From Apodemus sylvaticus (Eukaryota; Chordata; Mammalia; Rodentia; Muridae), in NCBI RefSeq assembly GCF_947179515.1, contig NC_067495.1, forward strand, positions 25,180,216 through 25,244,215: a stretch of DNA of 64,000 bases. The letters run 5' to 3'. Position numbers and translations under genes: made by a program. This document shows positions 21,403 through 31,572 of the stretch, in pieces. The notes under the pieces are model-generated. The model was not told the DNA's origin, ran no database searches, and saw only the letters and a list, made by a program, of their open reading frames with translations. The number at the start of each line of letters is the position of its first letter. Position 1 is the first letter of the stretch.

Positions 21403-22329
21403 TAGCACATCTCCAGACATTGTCATATCTTCACTCTAGTGTGGGGGCATGACAACAATTGCATCTTAGTTAATCATGGATGAAATTGAATGTTTTAGAT
21501 GTATGAAGCATGCAAAGGCAAATAGATATAAAATAGAGTAATCTGGGTGTCAGGTCTTCAAGGAAACCGCCATCATGCCATCATGCCATCATGCCACCAT
21601 TACTAGAAATTTAAAAAAACAAATAATAACTGCACATTAAATGATAAATGAAATCTATTTTTAAATCAATTGGAACATTGGTATGTCAAATTTGTCTTTT
21701 TATCTATGAGCATGCGTAATAGATAAAAGAGATGGTTTAGAGCTTATTTTGTGGTTTACTGATGAGAAGTTTCCCTAGCTTGACACAACAGTTGCCACGC
21801 TCCAGCTGGCAATCTTTGTCCCACACTCCCCCAGTCTTCAGATTGTCTCAACTTGAGTTTGTAACTATAGGAAGATGAAAGGCAGTCTGACCAAAGAGAT
21901 AGGATGTAGATCCAGACCCTTGAAACCAGTCTCTTTGAACATCTGTGGTTTCAAGTACTCATAAGTATAGAAGAGAAGAGGTTTTTAAATGATCCTCAAT
22001 TCACCACCATGGTTGTTTTGTTTTTTTTAACTGCCGGAGATTGTAAAGAAGCCTGAGTTTTAAGAGTTCTGTAGAAATGCAGTTATGAGCCTGCATTGTT
22101 GTGTGAATACTGAAGGCAATAAAGTTGTATGTCTGTGTGTGTGTGTGCATGTAAAATGGTTATTATGTGCATGCATACACACTCATATGCATATGGAGTA
22201 TCAATTAATCTCTGTAAGTACCTAAGGCGATGGCAGGGATGGGGGTAGTTTTAAACGTTAACTACAAATTGACACTGAGACGCTGATCAGAGAAAAATGA
22301 TCTGTAATCCTGAGAAAGAACCATCTGTC
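21403..22329. other. Unassigned sequence with a short octamer array
   Basis: ATCATGCC-type units are repeated about three times at 21568-21600. A short GT run lies at 22130-22147. No gene or named repeat is recognised. Confidence 0.5.
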
Positions 22330-22620
22330 ATGGCTGGAGGCTCAAGCAGAGAATAGATAAGTGGAGAGGCCTCGGGAACAGATGGGGTGGCTTGAACCCC
22401 CACCCAGAGCAGAGGGTACAACAGCTGGGCAAGATTCATCCAGATGGATGTCTGTGACGTCATGTGTCAGATTATACCCGAGTGAGTGGCTGAAAGCTCC
22501 CAGGAAGTCCAGGCCAACATGGAAGCACTTCACAGATGGCATCCACCTCAGAATTTCACAAGGATGGAAATACAGCCCAACCATGCCTCTATTTCTCCTC
22601 TGAAGAAAAAACAGGAGGAT
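22330..22620. promoter_or_regulatory. Candidate regulatory block with a full CRE site
   Basis: A locally GC-richer, repeat-free block contains the palindromic octamer TGACGTCA at 22455-22462, the consensus site for CREB/ATF proteins. Frames of 80 residues lie on both strands (22342-22584, 22361-22603), but neither resembles a known protein. The regulatory role is inferred from the motif alone. Confidence 0.25.
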
Positions 22621-22667
22621 GAATAGACCCTCTCCATCCCTTAACTCTTTGTTCCCAGACTAAATGG

Positions 22668-22671
22668 AAGA

Positions 22672-22724
<53 letters not shown>
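22668..22724. repeat. (GA)n microsatellite
   Basis: About 28 GA units with one AAAG interruption near 22684. Confidence 0.96.
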
Positions 22725-22727
<3 letters not shown>

Positions 22728-23097
22728 GAGCTTTTAAGTTTATTGGTTTATGTCTTTATTCTTTTTGCTCTCTAAATTGCACGATGAAAGAAATAATTCA
22801 GAATTTTTGTGTATAAATCCAACAAAATGATGTCATAGTCAAAGATGTGGAAACCCTAGTGACTACATCAATTAATCCGTGAATTTTTATAAACTTAGCA
22901 GAGTCATAGACTGCATCTTTTCAGCATCTCTTGAAGCCACCTGGGCTGCTTTGTTCCCATCACATTCTTTTCATTCTTTTGGGTTTTAAATCCCTTTGTG
23001 GTCCATTATAACAGAATCTTCTAGATTTCTTTTGGTTTTATTTTATTTCTCTTATGAGTCAATGAATTTTATTCACAGCTTCTTTTTGAAAACCAAA
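22725..23097. other. Unassigned AT-rich sequence
   Basis: Nothing recognised; no open frame of note. Confidence 0.4.
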
Positions 23098-23180
23098 TTT
23101 GGAGTTGGTTACATAGCTCAGTTGATAGGACACTTGAGTATCGTGAACAAAGCCCTTATGAATGCAGGTCTCTTAAAACT
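23098..23180 (+). mobile_element. tRNA-derived SINE fragment (ID/B4-like)
   Basis: TTGGTTACATAGCTCAGTTGATAGGA resembles a Pol III A box tRNA-type head (key part TAGCTCAGTTGATAGG). The B-box side is degraded. Diverged and without a tail. Confidence 0.5.
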
Positions 23181-23361
23181 AAAGTCTCTGTGACATCTCT
23201 AAGAGAACTTAACCCATGTGAAAATCATGAAGATACTTTTCTGCATGTATTTTAGAGGCTCTACAATTTTCACATTTATATGTAGGTCTATTATTCATCT
23301 TAAATTAACTTGCATGTGATATGAGAGAAGAGCCAAGGTTCTCTTTTTTATGTCCATCTAA

Positions 23362-23535
23362 GAACTGGGATTGCAACTCGCTGGTAAGAGTACTTGCCAG
23401 GCTGCACTATGCCCTGGCCTTAGTTCCCAGCACTGTAGAAACTGGGTATAGTGAGATACACTATTGATCCCTGCAGAAGAATCAGAAGTTCAAGGCCAGC
23501 CTGTGCTACTTGAGATCCTAACTGAAAACAAATCT
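23362..23535 (+). mobile_element. B4 SINE
   Basis: ID-like head (CTGGTAAGAGTACTTGCCAG, CTTAGTTCCCAGCAC) is followed by a B1-like half (GAAGTTCAAGGCCAGCCTG, TGCTACTTGAGATCC), the B4 order. Confidence 0.8.
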
Positions 23536-23600
23536 GTTCATAGTATATTCCTGTCTGCAAGTATTGCATGGCTAACCGCTTTTCAATGCTTTCAAATGTT

Positions 23601-23603
<3 letters not shown>

Positions 23604-23640
<37 letters not shown>

Positions 23641-23701
23641 CTGTATGGTTGTGTGTGGCTGTGTGTGGCTGTGTGTGACTGTGTGTGTGACTCTGTGTGG
23701 C

Positions 23702-23733
<32 letters not shown>

Positions 23734-23735
23734 GG
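23604..23735. repeat. (TG)n with a higher-order TGTGTGGC unit
   Basis: Two pure TG runs flank an interrupted zone (23640-23705) built from GGCTGTGTGT and GACTGTGTGT units. The Cys/Val frames are artefacts. (TTGG)n and GTTTT tracts follow to 23815. Confidence 0.95.
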
Positions 23736-23829
23736 GATTTTGGTTGGTTGGTTGGTTGGTTAGGTTTTGTTATTGTTGTTTGGGTTTTCAGGGAGGGTGT
23801 TTGTTTTGTTTTGTTTTGTCCTGACAGAG

Positions 23830-24570
23830 GACAAATAAAATTTATCAGTGCAACACAATCTTATATACATAGCCAGATTTCAACAAAAACCTTAATTTTT
23901 CTCAGGAAAATCACATCAGCACAGTGAGTCATGGTCCTTCATTCCAAGCTATGGTGCACATTATAGAGGCAAATCACTATGCACAGTTGCCTTTTTTTCT
24001 AAATATAACATATCACCTCTCTCTCATCTATGTTGTTATCAACATAAATGTTTCAGCTTTGATAAGGATTCCATGATCATAGATGTTAAGAGATGCTAAC
24101 TGGAAGTGCACTGTACACTGGACTATTTGTACAATTCCTCTGAACCATTCGTAGTGGAGACAAGCAACATTGAGGCTACAGTTTGGTAACTTGTTGAGAC
24201 CCACATACTATTCAACCACTATATGTATCATGATTGTTGTTTTTGCCTTGGATAAGCATTAGCATGAGTTGTTCACTGTTCTGGAAAGTCATGACACCAT
24301 TAGTTTCAATATATCACAAGCATTCCAACAGACATAGTTAGCTATGGCATTCTTGGGAATGCTGCAAATAGGCACAAACAGTTAATTACTTTATCTTCTG
24401 ATACAGCTTTGCACAAAGCCCAAATGCATTCTACTGGTAAATTATCTTTTTATTTCTCTTTCACATAGTATAAGAATGACATTATCTTGGATTTAAAAGA
24501 TCCTAGTTATTAAAAGAGAGCAGTCCACCTAATGAGGATGAAGATCTGGCTTAAATTTCTTTAAAGTACT
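23830..24570. other. Unassigned, apparently unique sequence
   Basis: About 740 bases with no recognised repeat or gene. Confidence 0.45.
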
Positions 24571-25790
24571 AGAATCTGGCAGGCCACACCAATCAAAAGA
24601 ACTTCCCCAATCCCTAGATCCTAGATTCGGTTCTCAAAGACCCATTCCACTACCTCCCCTTTCCCCCCATCCTGCCCCACTGCCTGCTCTGCTACCAGGC
24701 CCCTGGCCCGAACTCAGGCAAACCACTGCTCAAGCCACACAACTCAGAAGAATGGGGTGAGTGACCCAGCTGCCAGTTGAACTGCCCCACTCCCTAGATT
24801 CAGTACCCAAAGCCACAGTTGGCTGCCCCTCAAGCCCCACCCTGTCCCACATCCCACCCCACTGCTGTGACCTTGGCCCCAACTTGGGTGGATTTCCACT
24901 GCACAGAATTCCTCCATGCCATGCCAGTCTGAAGAACGGGTGCATGCCAGGACAGTTTGAAGAGCAAGTACAGGCCAAGCAAGCCAGAAAAATAGATAGG
25001 CAAGCTCAGGCAGACTCCTGGTTGGACCATAGACCACACCAGCTGTCAGAACCAAAGATAGGTGTCCCACCAGCAGACCTCCTCCAGTCAGTCAGTGACC
25101 CCAACCCCACTCCCCTCCTCATCACCATATCCCACCCCTCAACTTAGGCAGAGACCCCATATGCACCAAAGGCCAAGCTAGTCACCAGAAGTCCATCCCC
25201 CAACAGTAGGGACAGAGTCCCAACTGAATCAAAGGTCATTCCAGTCACCAGAAATCCGGGCCACAGAGACCAGAAGACCAGAGAGGAAGCAGAAACCAAG
25301 GAACAAAGTGCCCATCCAGCAGAGACGAACTCAGAAATCAGCACCTAGACCAGTGGTCATCCCAAACCCAGATGCCTTGATGCCAATATAAGAACACAAC
25401 ACCAACCAGGGCAATATGGCACCACCAGAGCCCAGCTATCCTAGGACAGCAAGACCTGAATATTCCAACACAGCTGAAGCACAAGAAACAAAGACCTTAA
25501 AACCAACTTTATTAAGATGATAGAGGTCCTTAAAAAGTAAGTGAATAAATCCCTTAAAGAAATCCAGGAACAAAATTGTAAAGGAGCACAAAATTAAAGG
25601 AAACCAATAAATCCCTTACATAATGCCAAGAAAGCCAAGAAATAACAAACCAAAATTAGGTGACAGAAACTGAACATGGAAATAGAAGCAATAAAGAAAG
25701 CACAAAGTGAGGGAATTCTGGAGATAGAAAATCTAGTTATGCAAACAGAATCTACAGGTGCAAACATCCCTAAAAGTACTAGGACCTAAA
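24571..25790 (+). mobile_element. LINE-1 5' end: tandem 5' UTR monomers plus ORF1 start, lacking the 3' part
   Basis: 24605-24784 and 24785-24964 are two C-rich units of about 180 bases (both starting CCCCA[A/C]TCCCTAGAT). Two units of about 63 bases follow at 25145-25265 (each with TAGTCACCAGAAGTCC or a close variant). Downstream the translation recalls the L1 ORF1 coiled-coil region (residues like SLKEIQEQN and EAIKKAQSEGILEIENL) with in-frame stops, so it is dead. The element stops near 25790 without ORF2 or a 3' UTR, the reverse of the usual 5' truncation. Confidence 0.75.
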
Positions 25791-25819
25791 TTTCTTGGAA
25801 GAAAGTTGAGAATGAGAAT

Positions 25820-25880
25820 TTCTTTTCTTTTTTCTTTTTTTGTTTCTTTTTGTTGTTGTTGTTTTTGTTTTTGTTTTTTA
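25820..25880. repeat. T-rich low-complexity tract
   Basis: TTTCTTTT, then TTGTTGTTGTTG and TTTTTGTTTTTG runs. Possibly a remnant poly-T of an antisense retroelement; no body is attached. Confidence 0.8.
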
Positions 25881-25944
25881 CTTTCCATTCAGGCTATGGG
25901 CTCCTTTCTCAAGGTCACTGAAGAGTCTAGCTCTGCTTAACTTA

Positions 25945-26140
25945 AGGCGCAGCTTCCCAACCTCAGGAGTTTTTGAATCAAATAAGTAGTTTTGGAGGCA
26001 GAAGTGAATTGTGGGAAGTTCAGCAATATCACCCACTTCTGATCTACTAAATGCCAATAGCAACACCGCTCCCAGCACTGAGACAACTGGAGAATCTCCA
26101 TGTGTCCCCTGGTGGGGTAAAATAGCCCCCAATTGAGGCT
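25945..26140 (-). mobile_element. MER20 hAT DNA transposon, antisense
   Basis: Diverged but clear MER20 in reverse: TTCCCAACCTCAGGAG, GATCTACTAAATGCCAATAG, TGAGACAACTGGAGAATCTC, GTGTCCCCTGGTGGGGTAAA, ending CCCCCAATTGAGG. It is an ancient placental-mammal, non-autonomous hAT-Charlie element. A second copy lies at 57108-57248. Confidence 0.8.
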
Positions 26141-26727
26141 TTCTTATTTAAGGCCATTTTACTCTGGCATTTATTTCAGAGTTGAAATCTAGTCATATTG
26201 CTCAAAATACAACTTGCACATCAAAGAAAAAATTATGAGACTCTGCAAGGGTACCAACAGGAAGTGCAAAGCAGAATGTGGACAAATCAAATTATGGGCA
26301 AATACACAGAGCCAAACTCAGCCGGTGAGCAATGTTGTGTCTGGCAATTTAATCTCACCAGCCTTCAGATCAGCATCAACAAACTGAGTGAAAAATCACA
26401 CCCCAACCAGAGTTCTCATGAAGATGGATTATGATCCTGTGTGCAAGGAGCTCACAGAAGCCTTGCATATCGTTGTAGTGCCTTCTTATCCTAATCCTAG
26501 CTGGATGCATACAGCATGTGGTAACTGAGAAGCCATCCCTGGCGTTTGAGTGGTAAATACTTTAAACTAATTCCTATGGATGGCCTGCAGCTCAGTCCAG
26601 CTGCCATCCTTATCATGGGCTTAACTGGGAATTCAGTCCACTGGGCGTGGGAACCCAGACATCTTCTTTCCCATTGCCTCCCTTTCAAGTGGTCACTGTA
26701 TCCCCAGGGATCAAAGATTGAAAAGAA
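26141..26727. other. Unassigned, apparently unique sequence
   Basis: No repeat recognised. Frames at 26198-26434 and 26497-26746 have no known domain. Confidence 0.45.
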
Positions 26728-26795
26728 AAAATGGAGATGGGTGTAGCTCAGTGGTAGAGAATGTTGTTAGCTTATACAAAGTCTTCCATCAAAGT
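26728..26795 (+). mobile_element. ID-type SINE fragment
   Basis: GAGATGGGTGTAGCTCAGTGGTAGAG (key part GTAGCTCAGTGGTAGAG) is the ID head with a good A box; the 3' half is degraded. It is followed by a GA-rich tract at about 26807-26905. Confidence 0.65.
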
Positions 26796-27037
26796 CCTAT
26801 TACTACAGAGAGAAAGGGGAGAGAACAGGGAGAGAAAGAGTTGGGGAGGAAATATAAGGAGAAGAGAGAGGAGAGGATAGGGAGAAGGAGAAAGGAGAAA
26901 ATAAACAATGAATCGCAGATATTTTGGGTTAATAACTTTAGCGGCCACAGGCCCAGTTCTTCTGGAAGATATCTTCTAAAGGTAACATCCACTTCCTCCC
27001 ATTTCATCTCCATGTTCAGTACTTATAACTATCAGAT

Positions 27038-27103
27038 CAACAGAGGTTAAGTCACTTGGCCAATGTCACACAGCTAACCAGCATTTGAACCTAGTATAAT
27101 CAG
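27038..27103 (-). mobile_element. MIR core, antisense
   Basis: AGAGGTTAAGTCACTTGGCC, then AATGTCACACAGCTAACCAG and ATTTGAACCTAG, the conserved MIR core in reverse. Ancient mammalian SINE. Confidence 0.8.
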
Positions 27104-27214
27104 TAGGAATGGGAACGCACTGCAACGTGGATGATACATCAGGACTCCAAGCCATCACTGTCCATGACAGTAGCCACAAGACAACTTTAATACTTATTGA
27201 CTCAAATTTGAAAT

Positions 27215-27305
27215 ACTATTAAAAAATCAGTTGACAGTCTCACTAGGTATATTTCAACTATACAGCCACACATGGCTATCAACTATTATATTAGATACAG
27301 TATAT
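27215..27305. mobile_element. Ancient DNA-transposon remnant
   Basis: CACTAGGTATATTTCAACTA, then AGCCACACATGGCTATCAAC and ATATTAGATACAG, resembles the widespread mammalian element whose consensus carries AGCCACATGTGGCTA. I cannot fix the family name. Confidence 0.4.
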
Positions 27306-27516
27306 GTATGTATATGTGAATGCATATGTGTATAGTATATTAAATGTATAGTATACAGAATGTCTTTGTCAACCCTGAAAGTTAGTAGCATTATGAAATT
27401 TTAAAAGCTATAGCAAGCCATTTCAATGTTTTTTTTTCTCTTACTAAGAATGTAAAAATAAGATGAAAATATACATTAAGGATTCTTGGGGAGGGAAAAT
27501 CCTCAAAGTTTGTTCA

Positions 27517-27565
<49 letters not shown>

Positions 27566-28017
27566 TGTGTGTGTGTGATATTTTAGAGACATACATGAGC
27601 AGAAATTAAGAAGCAAAATATTCCTTATATATGTTGAGAGTCATCATTAAACTAATAACCTCAAAAATGATATTTCATTTTGTAACACTTTTGTAATACT
27701 TAAGCTGCCTTGTTTTCCAAAAGAAATTATTTAGAAAATACTCTATTCCGAATTACTGCATTCTCTCACTTAGCGGCTTATCTGTGTTTCTAAATACCTA
27801 GGAAAGTTCCACCACAGTAATAGAAAAGAGGTGATTCATCAGTAGCTGTACAACATTTTCCACTGGTTATCTCAAGAAAGAACAAAGGAAATCAAGGCAT
27901 ATTAGAGTTTTCAGAGTTAGCAAACCCAAACTATAGCTATCTACCAAGGAGGTTCCCCAACAAAACAAGGTGGACCAATTTATCTCATGAACGAGAGGAA
28001 TTGTGTACTGGTGAGGC
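27306..28017. other. Unassigned, with a (TG)n microsatellite
   Basis: (TG)n runs at 27519-27579 with one TC slip. Flanks are AT-rich and carry no recognised repeat or gene. Confidence 0.5.
27519..27579. repeat. (TG)n microsatellite
   Basis: About 30 TG dinucleotides with one TGTC interruption near 27565. Confidence 0.96.
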
Positions 28018-28160
<143 letters not shown>

Positions 28161-29674
28161 AAACTATACCTACACTATTGAGGAGCCTGGGATTTTGAGC
28201 ATTCAGAAAGGAAACTAGGGGTATCAAGCATGTACTTGGCTTCCCTGCCCCTTGTCCTTTCCTTGCAGTCCCTTTTCTTGGGCAGAATCCTGACCGCCCT
28301 TGACAGCAGCACCAAGAGAAGATCAGCATGCCTGGAGCGTCTGTTCATTTAATGTCCCCAGATGGTGTTTATCAACTCCATGACACAACATAAAACCACA
28401 AACACCCCTTTCCTTTCCATTCACTGGCTCCAAAGGACTTTGAAAATAGAGGTCAGCTACTTTTGCCCTGCAAGGCTCTCTTCTGCTTACTTCAAAGGAG
28501 GTGGAATTCAAAGGGAAAAGGCAATGTGGAGGCCCATTGTTCAGGCGTGGGCTGGCTGCATTCCCAAGGCCTCAAGGGAACTGGGGGTTGACGACCATGT
28601 CCACTTGATTAGATCTTCAACCAGTCTGTCTTGAAGCAATTCTCTCATTCAGGAATAAGGACAGAACCTCTCCCCACACTCAGTACATCATGTCTGGTCC
28701 CTTCTTGACGCCTCACTGTCTTCCTGTCATCTGCGCTTTTTAAGTCACTGGATATTTATGAAGATATTTTTCAAGGCTTTTAACATCCCCCACATTTGTG
28801 TGCCCTGCTAAAGCATGATGTTTCTTTTCTCTTCGGCTTTAAAATCATGCAACTAGTTTCTCTATCTCAGCATGGTCGTGGGATTAAATGTAATCCTTTA
28901 TTAAGTGAATTGGAGATTCTGGGTTTACTCAGTTCCTTAGGGACTTTCTGCCCCAGAAAACATGCACTAGAAAAATGGTCCCCACTATCAACATGCAAAG
29001 TACTTCAAGCAGAAGTCCTTTAGACTTAGCAGGAAAGAACTAAAGAGGCAAAGGGTACATCCACTACTAATAAGGGAAGAAGCTAGGGAATCAGTCTATT
29101 TACTCCCTTTTTCTTTTTTCTTTTATTGGGAATAAGAGCAGGAAACTCTTCAGACTCTGGAGTATGATGACTGGGCTCAAAGCATGACAGTAGGAGTGCC
29201 TGTGGCCATGAAACAAATTACCACCCCCCACCCCACCCCCCGAACACAGACCCAAACAATTATCACTTAGGATCAGAAACAGTCAGTACCTCACTATCCA
29301 GGGGATTAAGATTCAGAAGCACTCTCGCTGCATGGCTCTGGGCTCTGGGATTTTCATGAGGTGTGGTCAAGATGTTAACTGAATCATTATGCATCTGAAA
29401 ACTTAACTGGGGTTCTCAGAGATTTCCTTCCAAGATGACAGCTTCACAATGGTTGACAGGAGGTCTCAGTTTCTCACCAAGCAGACCTCTCCATAATGCT
29501 GTCTGAGTGTCATGATAAAGGTAACAATCACTGTTGCCATATTCTGTGAGGTAGAAGTAAGCCACTGTTTTGCCCAAGATCAAGAAGAGAATGGGACTCT
29601 ATCCTTTAGAAGAGGGGAAGTCTAAGTAATGTATGGGCTTATTTTAAGCCTTATATATCTGTCTAAGTGATCTA
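28161..29674. other. Unassigned, apparently unique sequence
   Basis: About 1.5 kb without a recognised repeat except a C-rich tract at 29223-29241 (CACCCCCCACCCCACCCCCC). Frames at 28362-28634 and 28796-29023 lack domains. Confidence 0.45.
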
Positions 29675-29895
29675 CCAGTCAGCTTTATTTTCTCTTTTTT
29701 AAAAAAGATTTATCTATTTATTATATGTAAGTACACTGTAGCTGTCTTCAGACATACCAGAAGAGGGTGTCAGATCTCATTATCAATGGTTGTGAGCCAC
29801 CATGTGGTTGCTGGAATTTGAACTCAGGACCTCTTGAAGAGCAGTCAGTGCTCTTAATCACTGAGCCATCTCTCCAGCCCCATCCAGTCAGCTTT
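29675..29895 (-). mobile_element. B2 SINE (mouse type) with target-site duplication
   Basis: Antisense B2 body 29687-29883: AAAGATTTATCTATTTATTA, GTAAGTACACTGTAGCTGTC, GTTGTGAGCCACCATGTGGT, and CACTGAGCCATCTCTCCAGC at the promoter end. It is flanked by CCAGTCAGCTTT at 29675-29686 and 29884-29895 (12 bases, perfect). A B2 in this orientation presents its Pol III promoter reading leftward. Confidence 0.95.
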
Positions 29896-30530
29896 CTTAT
29901 ACCATTCCATATCAGCTCTGAAACAGCCAAACCCCCATGATCATGATCGTGAACACATAAAGTACAACCACAACTACAATTCTCTGAAGAATTGGAAAGA
30001 TGAAACCTGCCCTGTTTCTTTGTTCCCTTTTAACATGCTTTAGGTAGAATGGGGATTTCCATGAATTCTACATATTCAACTGCCTTTTGGGGCCATTACT
30101 AAGCTGAAGCTACAGCCATTTACACAGGGATTGGATTATAAACAAAAAAAATGTGGAACTGAGGTCTGAGGAGCAACATGAACATACTTAATGAGGCCAC
30201 TGCTTTGGGCACTTTATGAACATACATCACATTTAATTGAATTGTAGAAGACAGATGTAAGCAGACACTCAGAAATGGTCATTAAAAAAATTAATCTTCC
30301 TGTACCCTGGACCTGAAGGAAAAAACATGGAGGTTAGATACTATATTATATATAGAATCACATTTTTTTGAAACGATTTGATAGATCATTTGCTTTTTAG
30401 TGATTTTTGTTCTTTGTTTATATTACTTTTGGTAAAAATGATAATATGAAATGTTTTAAGCCTTCAAGAAATTGAAAGATTGATGCAGTAAATACTGGTA
30501 TGTCCCCAAATTGAATTGCTTAGTATGTTC
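29896..30530. other. Unassigned AT-rich sequence
   Basis: No recognised element or gene. Confidence 0.45.
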
Positions 30531-30606
30531 ACTCATTCATTCATTCATTCATTCATTATTCTTCTTCTCTTTTTTTTCTCTCTCTCTGTCTCTGTCTCTG
30601 TCTCTG

Positions 30607-30686
<80 letters not shown>
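30531..30686. repeat. Compound microsatellite (ATTC)n-(CT)n-(CTGTCT)n-(CT)n-(CA)n
   Basis: (CATT)n at 30531-30557, T/C transition, three CTGTCT units at about 30586-30609, (CT)n at 30611-30656 and (CA)n at 30657-30684. All frames across it are artefacts. Confidence 0.96.
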
Positions 30687-30691
<5 letters not shown>

Positions 30692-30939
30692 GGCATGTCT
30701 GCATACAAAGCACTGTTTTTTTTTTTTTTGCTCACCCACTTGAAAATAATTTGAAAACGCCATGACACCTAAATATAGTTCCCATGAACAAGAAATTCTC
30801 CTACATAACCTTTTTCATACCTCAAAGAATTAACAATAATTGAACTAAACTGTCAAAAGGACACAGAAGCTAGCTTGAAGATCTATTTAAGCTCAAGATA
30901 CGCTAACAAAGGTGAAGGGAGATAATGAGCATCACAGAG
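30687..30939. other. Unassigned sequence upstream of the Tomm7 pseudogene
   Basis: Contains a T run at about 30717-30730. No promoter or repeat is recognised. Confidence 0.4.
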
Positions 30940-31343
30940 TCAGAAGTGCTTCACAGCACTGCCCAGCCATTGCCATGGCGAAGCTGAGCAGAGGCCAAGC
31001 AGAGACTGCAGCAGCTCTTTAAGGACAGCCAGTTTGCCATCTGCTGGAGGACTTACTCCCCTTATGATTTACCTGGGATTTATGGGTACTGCAGATCCTA
31101 GAATGCCTGACCCATCCATTCTAAGCCTACTTTAGAGTTAAAGGACTGTTTGGCTGTCTGGATTTGTAAACGATCCAACATGGACGCTCGGTATGTACCC
31201 TAGCAGCATGAAATACGAGCCATCATTCAGATGAACCTGCAACAGAGTGGACTCTCTACGCTGTTCAAAATAAATGTTTTAACAATGTTTTATAAAAATA
31301 ATGGAGATAAATAATCACAGCTCCCTAAAAAAAAAAAAAAAAA
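30940..31343 (+). pseudogene. Tomm7-ps: Processed pseudogene of Tomm7 (mitochondrial TOM complex subunit 7)
   Basis: Seen: the ATG at 30975 opens MAKLSRG. Shifting frame gives AKQRLQQLFKDSQFAI (31-kb region near 30992-31040). Shifting again gives TPLMIYLGF, ADPRMPDPSILSLL and a premature stop where the parent has Trp, with the original stop aligned at 31139-31141. Then follows about 185 bases of 3' UTR with ATAAATAA-type signals and a poly-A run at 31327-31343. There are no introns. Known: Tomm7 is a 55-residue outer-mitochondrial-membrane protein that modulates TOM assembly. Inference: an L1-mediated retrocopy of the mRNA, disabled by at least two frameshifts and a nonsense change. The 5' limit is approximate and no clear target-site duplication was found. 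Confidence 0.92.
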
Positions 31344-31351
31344 GAAACAAC

Positions 31352-31572
31352 AAAGACTAGAGAGATGGCCCAGCAGTTAAGACCACTGGCTGCTCTTCCA
31401 GAAGACCCAGGCTTGCTTCCCAGCATGCACATGATGTCTCACAACAATCTCTACCCCCATTTTAAGGAAGTCTAATACCTTCTTATGAGCTCTTGGAGTA
31501 CCAGGAATGCAAGTGATACACAGACATGCATGTAAGCAAAACATATATACATATAAAATAAAATGGGAAAAT
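31352..31572 (+). mobile_element. B3 SINE
   Basis: TAGAGAGATGGCCCAGCAGT, CCAGAAGACCCAGGCTTGCT, CAGACATGCATGTAAGCAAA and an ATATAAAATAAAAT tail. It begins 9 bases after the pseudogene poly-A, so it may have inserted into or next to that tail. Confidence 0.88.

Noticed and set aside
22342..22603. 80-residue frames on both strands around the CRE
   Set aside because: Frames on both strands at the same place with no homology are more likely chance in GC-richer DNA.
23098..23160. Possible tRNA gene
   Set aside because: A box only; the B box and 3' half are degraded, fitting an old tRNA-derived SINE.
23464..23927. Cys/Val-rich frames resembling a cysteine-rich protein
   Set aside because: (TG)n in two frames reads as alternating Cys and Val; not a real protein.
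24744..25147. Overlapping frames of 108 and 128 residues, Pro- and Trp-rich
   Set aside because: They are shadows of the C-rich L1 5' UTR monomers on both strands.
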